A stretch of 15,217 bases of DNA. It comes from a bacterium. GTDB lineage: Bacteria; Desulfobacterota; Anaeroferrophillalia; Anaeroferrophillales; Tharpellaceae. Under the pieces are notes generated by a model. The model saw only the letters and a list, made by a program, of their open reading frames with translations, was not told the origin of the DNA and did not search any database. Shown here piece after piece: positions 6,646 to 13,208 of the stretch. Location: contig JAOZKP010000037.1 of the NCBI GenBank assembly GCA_029935295.1, forward strand, positions 1 to 15,217, in the 5' to 3' direction. Numbering within the stretch: the first letter of the stretch is position 1; each line of letters begins with the position of its first letter. A program made the position numbers and the translations under genes.

Positions 6646-7871
6646 AAGTTAGGATCAGCGGCATTGGCGCATTGTGCGCCTGCGGTCTCGATTTTACGAC
6701 GGCGACAGCGGCCCTGTTTCAGGACCGCCGCGACCCGGTACCGGCCCGCCGTTTCAAACTTGATCACCCCCTGCCCTATCCGGTATTTGAGCTTCCACCT
6801 TCTACTCTTGATGCGCCTGACGAAAATCAGCCCTGGCTGCGAACCAGCCGCCTGGCGGTTAATGCGGCCCGGGCCGCATTAGCAGATTCGAGCTGGGAAG
6901 AGATAGATACGACGGCACCGAATTTATCCCAACTCAAAGTTGGCGTCTCTATCGGCACGACTGTCGGCGGTAGTATGAATGATGAAAAATTCTACCGCGA
7001 TTTTCGTGAACATAAAACCCCTGAATTACAACCAATCACCCGCTATTTGCAAAGCAATCCGGCCGCAGTTGTAGCCGAAGTCTTTAATCTTCACGGCCCG
7101 CAGCTGACCGTGGTTAATGCCTGTTCATCGGGCACGGACGCGATCGCGATCGGCACGGAGTGGGTCAAGTCGGGACTTTGTGATGTTGTTCTCGCCGGCG
7201 GCAGTGACGAACTCTGCCGGGTTACCTGCAACGGTTTTATCTCATTAATGATCAACTCAACTCAACCCTGCCGCCCTTTTGATGAAGATCGCAATGGCCT
7301 TAATCTGGGTGAGGGCGCGGCAATTTTGGTTTTGGAATCAGATAATATTTACCGACAACGGCGAATATCCAGAGCAGAAAATGAGCAAACTTTGCCCCAA
7401 GCCTTCATCGCCGGCAGCGGCAGCGCCTGCGATGCCTGGCACCTGACCGCACCGCATCCTGAAGGCCGGGGACTACGCCGGTCTTTGCAACTGGCCTTGG
7501 ATGACGCAAAAATAACTGCCGACAAAATAGCTTTCATCAACGCCCACGGCACCGCCACAAAAAATAACGATCTGACCGAAGGCAAGGTTCTGAAAGAGAT
7601 GTTTCCGGAAACCCCTTATTTTTCCACTAAAGGCCATACCGGCCACACTTTAGGCGCAGCCGGGGCCCTGGAAGCCGCCTTTACAGTTGCCATGCTGCAG
7701 ACGCATAAAATCCCCCGAAGTTCCGGATTTCACAAAATCGATCCGGAAATCGGCCACGCCCCGACAAGCTCCGCGCAAACGGTTAACGGCAGCTTCGCCT
7801 TAAGCCAGTCGCTGGCCTTCGGTGGCAATAATTCGGCTTTGATTATCGGCCTGGAGGAGAGCTTAAATTGA
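6642..7871 (+). CDS. Beta-ketoacyl-ACP synthase (FabF/KAS II-like condensing enzyme)
   Basis: This 409-residue, full-length condensing enzyme should catalyse Claisen condensation of an acyl primer with malonyl-ACP in the cytoplasm. The complete triad is visible: nucleophile Cys161 in VNACSSGTDA, His302 in NAHGTATKNND, and His335 in STKGHTGHTLGAAG with Lys330. The C-terminal LAFGGNNSALI (391-401) is also typical. Its start overlaps the stop of the giant gene (ATGA, 6642-6645), and no clear Shine-Dalgarno is seen, so translational coupling is likely. With the following chain-length-factor-like gene it resembles the condensing pair of aryl polyene or other type II clusters rather than housekeeping fabF, which normally sits beside acpP. 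No ACP is present. Product unknown. Confidence 0.9.
   Translation: MKVRISGIGALCACGLDFTTATAALFQDRRDPVPARRFKLDHPLPYPVFELPPSTLDAPDENQPWLRTSRLAVNAARAALADSSWEEIDTTAPNLSQLKVGVSIGTTVGGSMNDEKFYRDFREHKTPELQPITRYLQSNPAAVVAEVFNLHGPQLTVVNACSSGTDAIAIGTEWVKSGLCDVVLAGGSDELCRVTCNGFISLMINSTQPCRPFDEDRNGLNLGEGAAILVLESDNIYRQRRISRAENEQTLPQAFIAGSGSACDAWHLTAPHPEGRGLRRSLQLALDDAKITADKIAFINAHGTATKNNDLTEGKVLKEMFPETPYFSTKGHTGHTLGAAGALEAAFTVAMLQTHKIPRSSGFHKIDPEIGHAPTSSAQTVNGSFALSQSLAFGGNNSALIIGLEESLN
7853..7870 (+). promoter_or_regulatory. Ribosome binding site that fixes a TTG start
   Basis: GGAGGAG (7853-7859) is the strongest Shine-Dalgarno in the window and lies 8 bases before TTG 7868-7870. No ATG or GTG is suitably placed there, and the reading frame from this TTG gives the standard ketosynthase N-terminus (IPLAINGIGPVG). 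The TTG overlaps the upstream stop as TTGA. Confidence 0.8.
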
Positions 7872-8833
7872 TTCCTCTGGCAATAAATGGTATCGGCCCG
7901 GTCGGTGCTTTCGGTGCAGGCATGGCAGACTTCAAAGCAGCCCTTGCGGGCGACATCAAGATTAAGCCGGAAATAACCCGGATCACAACGAGGAACGGTG
8001 ACCATGATTTACCGGTCTTTCGTGCCGACAGCAAACCCTTGGCACAATTCATAAAGCCCCGTAAATTGCGCCGGCTTGACAACTTTTCCCGACTAGCCCT
8101 GTTCGGAACCGTTCTCGCAGTTGCAGATTCAGGCATGGATCTGGAGGGTTCACAAACCGGCCTGATTGTCGCAAGCGCCCACGGGGCCACGGCCACGACT
8201 TTCGCTTTTCTTGATTCAGTCATAGACGATGGCGACGCCCTCGCCTCACCAACCCTGTTTTCCAACTCCGTCCACAACGCCGCCGCATCTCATATTGCGG
8301 AACACTTCACCATCACCGGCCCGACATTAAGCCTGACTCAGGGAGCTAACTCCTTAACCATGGCTCTGATTACCGCTGGACAATGGCTTGCCGGCGAGCG
8401 GGTTGAAACAGTTTTATGCGGTGTCATCGACTGCTACTGCGATGTCTTAGGCTACTGCTGGCAGAGTTATCGGGAACAATCTAAAACTACGAAACTGAAT
8501 CCGGCTGCTGGCCCCGGTGAAGGTGCACTCTTTCTCCACCTCAGCCGTGCCCGGAGAAGTGATCCCAAACCGCGATACGGATATCTCAAAAAGGTTGCAC
8601 CTGATAATGAAGAGTCACCTGTAAACCTGCCCTTTACAATCAGTCACTCCCATTGTTCAAAACCGCTAAGTTCAGACAGTGAAACATACCTGAAGCTGAC
8701 GCCTGCCAAGAACCAGCCGCAGGTTGACCTAGCTACCATCTGTGGCGACCTCCCCATCCCCTCCAGTTTTGATTTGGCAGCTGCCGCAGCGCCACTGCCT
8801 GACCGACCTCTTCCTGAACAATCCAGCCTGTGA
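7868..8833 (+). CDS. Ketosynthase-like, chain-length-factor-type protein with Gln at the active-site Cys position
   Basis: This 321-residue protein resembles the N-terminal ketoacyl-synthase family that accompanies aryl polyene synthases (PF13723 type). FSNSVHNAAASHIAEHF (131-147) is a characteristic block, and GPGEGALFLHLSRA (215-228) corresponds to the later conserved core. At the nucleophile elbow it reads TLSLTQGANSL, so Gln158 stands where the partner enzyme has Cys161, as in chain-length factors and KSQ domains. The C-terminal half with the two catalytic His motifs is absent: after about residue 230 the sequence is divergent and it ends about 90 residues short of a full ketosynthase. 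It is therefore probably a non-condensing partner, or a decarboxylase, for the upstream enzyme. The TTG start is supported by a strong Shine-Dalgarno, and it overlaps the upstream gene. Confidence 0.8.
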   Translation: MIPLAINGIGPVGAFGAGMADFKAALAGDIKIKPEITRITTRNGDHDLPVFRADSKPLAQFIKPRKLRRLDNFSRLALFGTVLAVADSGMDLEGSQTGLIVASAHGATATTFAFLDSVIDDGDALASPTLFSNSVHNAAASHIAEHFTITGPTLSLTQGANSLTMALITAGQWLAGERVETVLCGVIDCYCDVLGYCWQSYREQSKTTKLNPAAGPGEGALFLHLSRARRSDPKPRYGYLKKVAPDNEESPVNLPFTISHSHCSKPLSSDSETYLKLTPAKNQPQVDLATICGDLPIPSSFDLAAAAAPLPDRPLPEQSSL

Positions 8834-8847
8834 ATCGACAAAAACCG

Positions 8848-8876
8848 TTGACAGGAAACTGTTATTGGATTACGAA
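8848..8876 (+). promoter_or_regulatory. Possible promoter for the cobU operon
   Basis: TTGACA (8848-8853) is a perfect -35, followed after 17 bases by TACGAA (8871-8876), a weak -10. It lies between the ketosynthase-like gene and the repeat element, so a transcript would run through that element before reaching cobU. There is no terminator in the gap, so read-through from upstream is also possible. Confidence 0.3.
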
Positions 8877-8898
8877 TCACGCTGATTCTTAAACATAA

Positions 8899-9039
8899 GG
8901 GTATCTCTAAAAATTAGAATTTTTGTTCGAGTGCAAGGCGGATGAGGATTTTAACCGGAGTAATATATTGAATATTTCGAGGATTAAAATTTGAATCCAA
9001 CGCCGCAATCGGACAAAAAGGCAATTTTTAGAGGCGCCC
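8899..9039. mobile_element. MITE-like element, copy 2 (141 bp)
   Basis: The terminal inverted repeats GGGTATCTCTAAAAATT (8899-8915) and AATTTTTAGAGGCGCCC (9023-9039) match those of the copy at 1467-1625. The first 114 bases of the two copies differ at only three positions. This copy lacks 18 bases next to the right end, including the GGGCAC/GTGCCC hairpin. The flanks are ATAA on the left (8895-8898) and GTAA on the right (9040-9043), consistent with a slightly decayed short duplication. Its right end lies 13 bases before the cobU start, immediately outside the AAGGA ribosome binding site, so it forms most of the cobU leader. Confidence 0.85.
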
Positions 9040-9052
9040 GTAAGGAAAAGTC

Positions 9053-9586
9053 GTGACAGAGAAGATAGTTTCATCCGTTTTGGTCGGTGGTGGGGTACGC
9101 AGCGGCAAGAGCAGTTTTGCCCAGAAGATGGCAGAAAATATGCCGGGCCGCCGGGCCTATTTGGCGACCGCCCAGGCACTTGATCTGGAGATGGAAAAAC
9201 GGATTGCCAAACATCAGGCCGACCGCGATGAGCGCTGGCATAATACTATCGAAGAACCGCTGGAATTAACGGCCGCCCTGCAAGCGGCAAGTGCTGAATT
9301 TGATATAATTCTGGTTGACTGTTTGACCCTGTGGCTCTCTAATCTTATGGGCCGTGATGACAGCGATGAGCAGATTCTGAAAACGATTGACACTCTCGCA
9401 GATAAATTAAACCGCCTGCCGGCAACGATTATTCTAGTCACCAATGAAGTTGGCCTGGGACTGGTGCCCGAGCATCCATTAAGCCGCCGCTTCCGGGATC
9501 TTTCCGGATTTGCAAATCAGCGTCTGGCAGCCGCCTGTCAAGAGGTCTATTTTACGGTCTGGGGCCTGCCGCAGAAATTGAAATAG
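9053..9586 (+). CDS. cobU: Adenosylcobinamide kinase / adenosylcobinamide-phosphate guanylyltransferase
   Basis: CobU phosphorylates adenosylcobinamide and then transfers GMP to give adenosyl-GDP-cobinamide, the activated corrinoid for nucleotide-loop assembly. The 177-residue length is normal. The P-loop GGGVRSGKS (12-20) opens the protein, His54 in the RIAKHQADRD segment corresponds to the guanylylated histidine of the family, VDCLTLWLSNL is the conserved strand, and NEVGLGLVPEHPLSRRFRD near the C-terminus is diagnostic. The start is GTG 9053, with AAGGA (9042-9046) 6 bases before it; no better ATG exists. It heads a co-directional run with cobS, cobC and rlpA. A repeat element ends directly upstream of its ribosome binding site. 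Confidence 0.95.
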   Translation: MTEKIVSSVLVGGGVRSGKSSFAQKMAENMPGRRAYLATAQALDLEMEKRIAKHQADRDERWHNTIEEPLELTAALQAASAEFDIILVDCLTLWLSNLMGRDDSDEQILKTIDTLADKLNRLPATIILVTNEVGLGLVPEHPLSRRFRDLSGFANQRLAAACQEVYFTVWGLPQKLK

Positions 9587-9621
9587 AGGCGTAATTACTC
9601 TGTACTCTCTGTGATAAAAAT

Positions 9622-10374
9622 ATGAACTCAATTATAACCCAGATTCGCTTAGCCCTCTCTTTTTTAACCACTTTACCCTCAGGCTCTTTCAGCTCCGAGG
9701 TTCCAGAGGAGACTTTAGGCCAAACTCAGGCATGGTTTCCATTGGTGGGGTTATTACTCGGGCTGTTTCTGCTTGCCGGCGGACTTTTCTGCAATCTCTT
9801 CCTGACTCCGGCAATTACCGCCGCCCTGATTCTTCTCCTCCATTTTCTGCTTACCGGCGGCTTTCACCTCGACGGCATTGCCGATACTGCCGACGGCCTG
9901 ATGAGCGGAAAAGTTGACCGGGAAAAAATCTTCTCAATTATGAAAGACAGTTTTCTAGGGAGCATGGGCGCGACCGCCCTGATTCTTTTACTGCTGCTTA
10001 AATTCAGCGCTCTGCTGACCATCGTCAAGAATGCCCCTTTAAGCCTGATTCTCTTTCCCATCTTCGGCCGTTATGCCATCATTCAGCTGACGTTCAGCTC
10101 CGAATATGCACGGCCAGAAGGCGGCCTCGGAGCAATTTTCACCAACCATTGCGGCAAGCGTGAGCTTTACATCGCGGCGATCACTAGTCTTACAGCCGGG
10201 CTTTTATTTGCCGGTTTCGCCGGGTTATTAGTTTTCTTTACGATTGTTTTATATGTCATTTTAATCAGATATGGCGCCCGTCGTAAACTTGGCGGCGTCA
10301 CCGGCGATATTTTAGGCTTCACCTGTGAGAGCAGCGAAGCCCTGACTCTGATTATGCTTGTCGCCTTAATGTAG
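9622..10374 (+). CDS. cobS: Adenosylcobinamide-GDP ribazoletransferase (cobalamin synthase)
   Basis: CobS is an integral membrane enzyme that joins adenosyl-GDP-cobinamide to alpha-ribazole (or its 5'-phosphate), completing the cobalamin skeleton. The 250-residue protein is highly hydrophobic, with several membrane segments (about 40-60, 64-78, 115-135, 185-215). It shows the family hallmark DGIADTADG (84-92), followed by KDSFLGSMG (108-116) and LGGVTGDILG (223-232). It starts 36 bases after cobU. No Shine-Dalgarno is visible before ATG 9622, and an in-frame stop at 9592-9594 excludes an earlier start, so weak or coupled translation is likely. The short gap contains CTCTGTACTCTCTGTG, similar to part of the repeat near 11840. 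Confidence 0.95.
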   Translation: MNSIITQIRLALSFLTTLPSGSFSSEVPEETLGQTQAWFPLVGLLLGLFLLAGGLFCNLFLTPAITAALILLLHFLLTGGFHLDGIADTADGLMSGKVDREKIFSIMKDSFLGSMGATALILLLLLKFSALLTIVKNAPLSLILFPIFGRYAIIQLTFSSEYARPEGGLGAIFTNHCGKRELYIAAITSLTAGLLFAGFAGLLVFFTIVLYVILIRYGARRKLGGVTGDILGFTCESSEALTLIMLVALM

Positions 10375-10381
10375 GATAAAA

Positions 10382-11002
10382 ATGCCGGAAAATTTCACGA
10401 CCCTATTTCTTCTGCGCCATGGTGAAACGGTTAACACCCTGGATGGACCATTGCGCTATAACGGCCACTTTGATGTTGATATAACCGCTAAAGCCCGAGC
10501 CCAAATGGTTCAGCGCGGGCTTGAATTTGCCAATCTTAATATCACCACCGTCTACGCCAGCGACCTTAAACGTTGCCGGATCGGCGGTGAAATTATTGCT
10601 GAAAAAATCGGCTGTCCCCTGATTTTACGCAAAAATCTTCGGGAGATGAAGATGGGCGACTGGGAAGGTCTAACTCTTAATGAAGTCCGCGAGCGTTTCC
10701 CGGAACAGGTGGAACAGAAATTTGCCGATTTCATTAACTACCGTATTCCCGGAAGCGAAACCGTACAGGAGGTCGGGGAACGCATCTTTCCCGAGTTCGA
10801 TCAAATTATCGCCCGCCACCGGGGAGAAGAAATTCTCATCATCGCCCACGGCGGGGTTAATCTGCTTTTTATCTCCCACATCCTGGGCCTGCCAAGTGCG
10901 GAAATTTTTAACCTGGGTCAGGATTTTGGATGTATCAACAAAATCCTGATCGGAGATGATTTTCACAAAATTGAAATGCTGAACAGCTCCGGCCTCCATT
11001 AA
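10382..11002 (+). CDS. cobC: Histidine phosphatase, probable alpha-ribazole phosphatase
   Basis: This 206-residue phosphoglycerate-mutase-like (histidine phosphatase) protein has the phospho-accepting His13 in LLRHGET, Arg64 in SDLKRC, the acid Glu88 in LREMKMGDWEG, and the second His156 in IIAHGG. CobC removes the 5'-phosphate from alpha-ribazole phosphate or adenosylcobalamin phosphate. The family is broad and sequence alone does not prove substrate, but its position 7 bases after cobS, in the cobU-cobS operon, makes the corrinoid role likely. AGGA overlapping the cobS stop (10373-10376) is placed 5 bases before ATG 10382, so the two genes are coupled. Confidence 0.87.
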   Translation: MPENFTTLFLLRHGETVNTLDGPLRYNGHFDVDITAKARAQMVQRGLEFANLNITTVYASDLKRCRIGGEIIAEKIGCPLILRKNLREMKMGDWEGLTLNEVRERFPEQVEQKFADFINYRIPGSETVQEVGERIFPEFDQIIARHRGEEILIIAHGGVNLLFISHILGLPSAEIFNLGQDFGCINKILIGDDFHKIEMLNSSGLH

Positions 11003-11024
11003 TTATTACAAAGAGATTGAATTT

Positions 11025-11729
11025 ATGACTGAGAATCACCTGCAACCTTATTTGAAATTGACAAAAAGCTACTTTGCGATCATTCTGTTATTGCTTGCGG
11101 GCACAATGCTGTTTCTATCCGCGTGCTCCTCAACCCCGAAAAAAACGGCCACATTTACTCCGCCGCCATCGCAGAAACTTGAACTCGGCTTCTACCAACA
11201 GGGCATCGCTTCCTGGTACGGCCCCGCTTTTCATGGTAAAGCTACTGCCAGCGGCGAAATTTATGATATGCACGGCCCCACCGCCGCCCATAAAAAACTG
11301 CCGTTAGGCACCCGAGTTCTAGTAACCAATCTCGAGAATCAACGTCAGATTGAAGTCGTTATCAATGATCGCGGGCCCTTTGTCAAAAACCGGATTATTG
11401 ATCTCTCAAAAATAGGGGCCCAGCAGCTTAAAATGATTGGCAACGGTACGGCAATGGTACGACTCGATATTCTCGAACTGCCGCAAAGTATTTCCAGCTC
11501 AAAAGAGCATCCGTTTGCCATTCAGTTCGGAGCCTTTAAAAACCGGAAACCGGCGCTAAAACTACAAAACCAAATTGCCCAAAAGAACGATTCCGTTTTT
11601 ATCGATGAAATCAGACGCAGTGACGGTATCATTTTCCGGGTACGCTTAGGCTGGTTCAACAGCCGGGAGGCGGCGCATAAAGAAGCCCGGCGCCTTGGTT
11701 TTCGCAACGCCCATATTTTCCGGCGCTGA
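11025..11729 (+). CDS. rlpA: RlpA-family septal lytic transglycosylase lipoprotein with SPOR domain
   Basis: The 234-residue protein has a lipoprotein signal (hydrophobic 17-31, lipobox LSAC with Cys34), a short Pro/Thr linker, a double-psi beta-barrel RlpA domain (about 57-150) and a C-terminal SPOR domain (about 158-234) that binds denuded glycan at the division septum. GIASWYGPAFHGKATASGE and VVINDRGPF are typical. Glu78, His89 and Asp115 have the same spacing (11 and 26 residues) as the active-site residues reported for Pseudomonas aeruginosa RlpA (E120, H131, D157). It should therefore be an active enzyme cleaving peptidoglycan glycan strands. It follows cobC by 22 bases with a weak AGAG ribosome binding site, and the link to cobalamin genes is probably only transcriptional. 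Confidence 0.93.
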   Translation: MTENHLQPYLKLTKSYFAIILLLLAGTMLFLSACSSTPKKTATFTPPPSQKLELGFYQQGIASWYGPAFHGKATASGEIYDMHGPTAAHKKLPLGTRVLVTNLENQRQIEVVINDRGPFVKNRIIDLSKIGAQQLKMIGNGTAMVRLDILELPQSISSSKEHPFAIQFGAFKNRKPALKLQNQIAQKNDSVFIDEIRRSDGIIFRVRLGWFNSREAAHKEARRLGFRNAHIFRR

Positions 11730-12017
11730 ACCAACCGGAAGAAAAAAAAGGTAGCTATTCAACCAATTTCAAAAACCATTTAAACCACCCGTTCGCTAAC
11801 GCTCACTAGAGAGCACAGAGATAGCAAGTAGAGGTTTTTCTCTGTGTTCTCTGTGGTTAAATGCTTCACGGGTTATCCCGTCAGGGATGTTCCGATGAAG
11901 AAATTTATGCAAAGCTAAAAAAGATATTACGCTGAACAGTTACGAAAAAAGTAACCTAAACTTACAACCCGGCCCTTACAAAAAACCTGCTTTTAATAAT
12001 ACGAACAAGGAAACAAA
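11730..12017. other. Intergenic region between rlpA and cobT
   Basis: Besides the hairpin repeat (11777-11900), this 288-bp gap holds a 5-bp dyad GTTAC-N7-GTAAC (11939-11955) and an AT-rich stretch with a -10-like AATAAT (11995-12000), for which no good -35 is found. I see no riboswitch core, tRNA or coding frame. It probably separates two transcription units. Confidence 0.5.
11777..11900. repeat. Compound intergenic hairpin repeat
   Basis: Two adjacent structured units are seen. In the first, CATTTAAACCAC (11777-11788) and AGAGAGCACAGAGA (11808-11821) pair with the uninterrupted right arm 11839-11863 (TCTCTGTGTTCTCT then GTGGTTAAATG); one wobble and one extra A are the only flaws. A 19-base insert, 11789-11807, interrupts the left arm. 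In the second, CTTCACGG (11864-11871) pairs with CCGATGAAG (11892-11900, one bulge) around an inner hairpin ATCCC-GTCA-GGGAT (11875-11888). There is no T-tract, so it is not an ordinary terminator. A piece like the right arm (CTCTGTACTCTCTGTG) occurs at 9598-9613. Confidence 0.65.
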
Positions 12018-13175
12018 ATGACTCTACCCTCTATAATCAAAGTTCATGTTCCGGAAACTCATAATGATTTTCTTGAACGTTGCCTTAAACTGCCGCCGCT
12101 ATTCACCTGCACCATTGCCTCGACCGAAACTGCTTTAATACCCGGAGTTTCAGCCGCCGGAGCCAGCCCGGAACTTATTCCCTATACTGCAGCCGCTGAT
12201 GTTGAGGCGCTGGTTTACGGCCAGGCTCTCTGCCTCGGTAAAATCCCGGAGAATCCGGTTGGGCCGCCGTCGCCGGTAATCATCACGATGGCAGCTTTAA
12301 GAGAACTTAACGCACCTTTCTTTGTTGTCGATGCCGGCAATGCCATCACCCCCAAAGTCCCGATGTTTACTGCCGGCCGGAAGCCGGGCCGGGCAATAAC
12401 CGCACCGGAAGCGGTTGCCGATGTCGAAGAACTTTTCCTTCAGGGGGTAATTATCGGGCAGCAACTCGCCAGCAACAACCACACCCTGATTTTAGGCGAA
12501 AGTGTGCCCGGCGGCACAACTACGGCAATGGCCGTGATGGAGGCTTTGGGAATAGCTGCTTTAGGTAAAATCAGCGGCAGTATGCCGGGCAATAATCAGA
12601 ATTTAAAACAGGAACTTGTCTGCCGGGCCATGCGGGAAAAAGAGTTGGAGCGCGGTTCCGCCCTGAATAATCCATTAACTGCGGTACGGCTTCTGGGTGA
12701 CCCCATGCAGGCGGTTCAGGCCGGCATCGCCATGAGCGCCAGCCGAAAAATCCCGGTGCTGTTAGCTGGCGGTACCCAGATGATTGCGGTTGCGGCCTTA
12801 ATTGGCGCACTCTTGAATCAACCGACAGCCTTGCAGGCTATAACCCTACGCGGCAGTAAAGAACTGATTAATGATGCCCTGGAAGCGCAACTGAAGAATA
12901 TTGCAATCGCCACCACCGCCTGGGTCTCCGAGGATGATTCCGCCGATCTCCGCTCTTTGATGCAGCAGCTGCCGCAGGCTCTGCCACTCTACTCCGCCGG
13001 ACTTGATTTCTCGACTTCCCGTCACAAAAACCTTCAGCTCTACGAAGAGGGCTATGTCAAAGAGGGGGTCGGCGCCGGGGCCCTGGCTTTAAGCACGATG
13101 CTTTACCACAACCTGGATAATCTCAAGTTCCTGCCGATGATTGAAAAAGTCTATGAGGAGATCTATCTTGACTGA
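12018..13175 (+). CDS. cobT: Nicotinate-nucleotide-dependent phosphoribosyltransferase, UPF0284-type CobT
   Basis: CobT transfers phosphoribose from nicotinate mononucleotide to the lower-ligand base (such as 5,6-dimethylbenzimidazole), giving the alpha-ribazole phosphate used by CobS. The 385-residue sequence matches the archaeal/cyanobacterial-type branch (UPF0284/TIGR00303) rather than enterobacterial CobT. Visible motifs are DAGNAITPKVP (105-115), AGRKPG (119-124), GESVPGGTTTA (160-170), LLAGGTQM (248-255) and KEGVGAGA (348-355). In the last, Glu349 aligns with the catalytic Glu of CobT. AAGGAA (12006-12011) precedes ATG 12018. It starts a new unit 288 bases after rlpA, with the APH-type kinase 33 bases downstream. 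Which base it uses cannot be read from the sequence. Confidence 0.92.
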   Translation: MTLPSIIKVHVPETHNDFLERCLKLPPLFTCTIASTETALIPGVSAAGASPELIPYTAAADVEALVYGQALCLGKIPENPVGPPSPVIITMAALRELNAPFFVVDAGNAITPKVPMFTAGRKPGRAITAPEAVADVEELFLQGVIIGQQLASNNHTLILGESVPGGTTTAMAVMEALGIAALGKISGSMPGNNQNLKQELVCRAMREKELERGSALNNPLTAVRLLGDPMQAVQAGIAMSASRKIPVLLAGGTQMIAVAALIGALLNQPTALQAITLRGSKELINDALEAQLKNIAIATTAWVSEDDSADLRSLMQQLPQALPLYSAGLDFSTSRHKNLQLYEEGYVKEGVGAGALALSTMLYHNLDNLKFLPMIEKVYEEIYLD

Positions 13176-13208
13176 TATTTTTTCACACAAACTAACCGCA
13201 GCCGGCAA

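Noticed and set aside
8834..9052. Cobalamin riboswitch upstream of cobU
   Set aside because: No B12-box-like core is recognisable and most of the space is taken by the repeat element that also occurs, unrelated to cobalamin genes, at 1467-1625.
11717..11749. Terminator after rlpA (TTCCGG...CCGGAA)
   Set aside because: The stem is only about 6 bp and is followed by A residues, not T residues, so it cannot work as an intrinsic terminator for rlpA.
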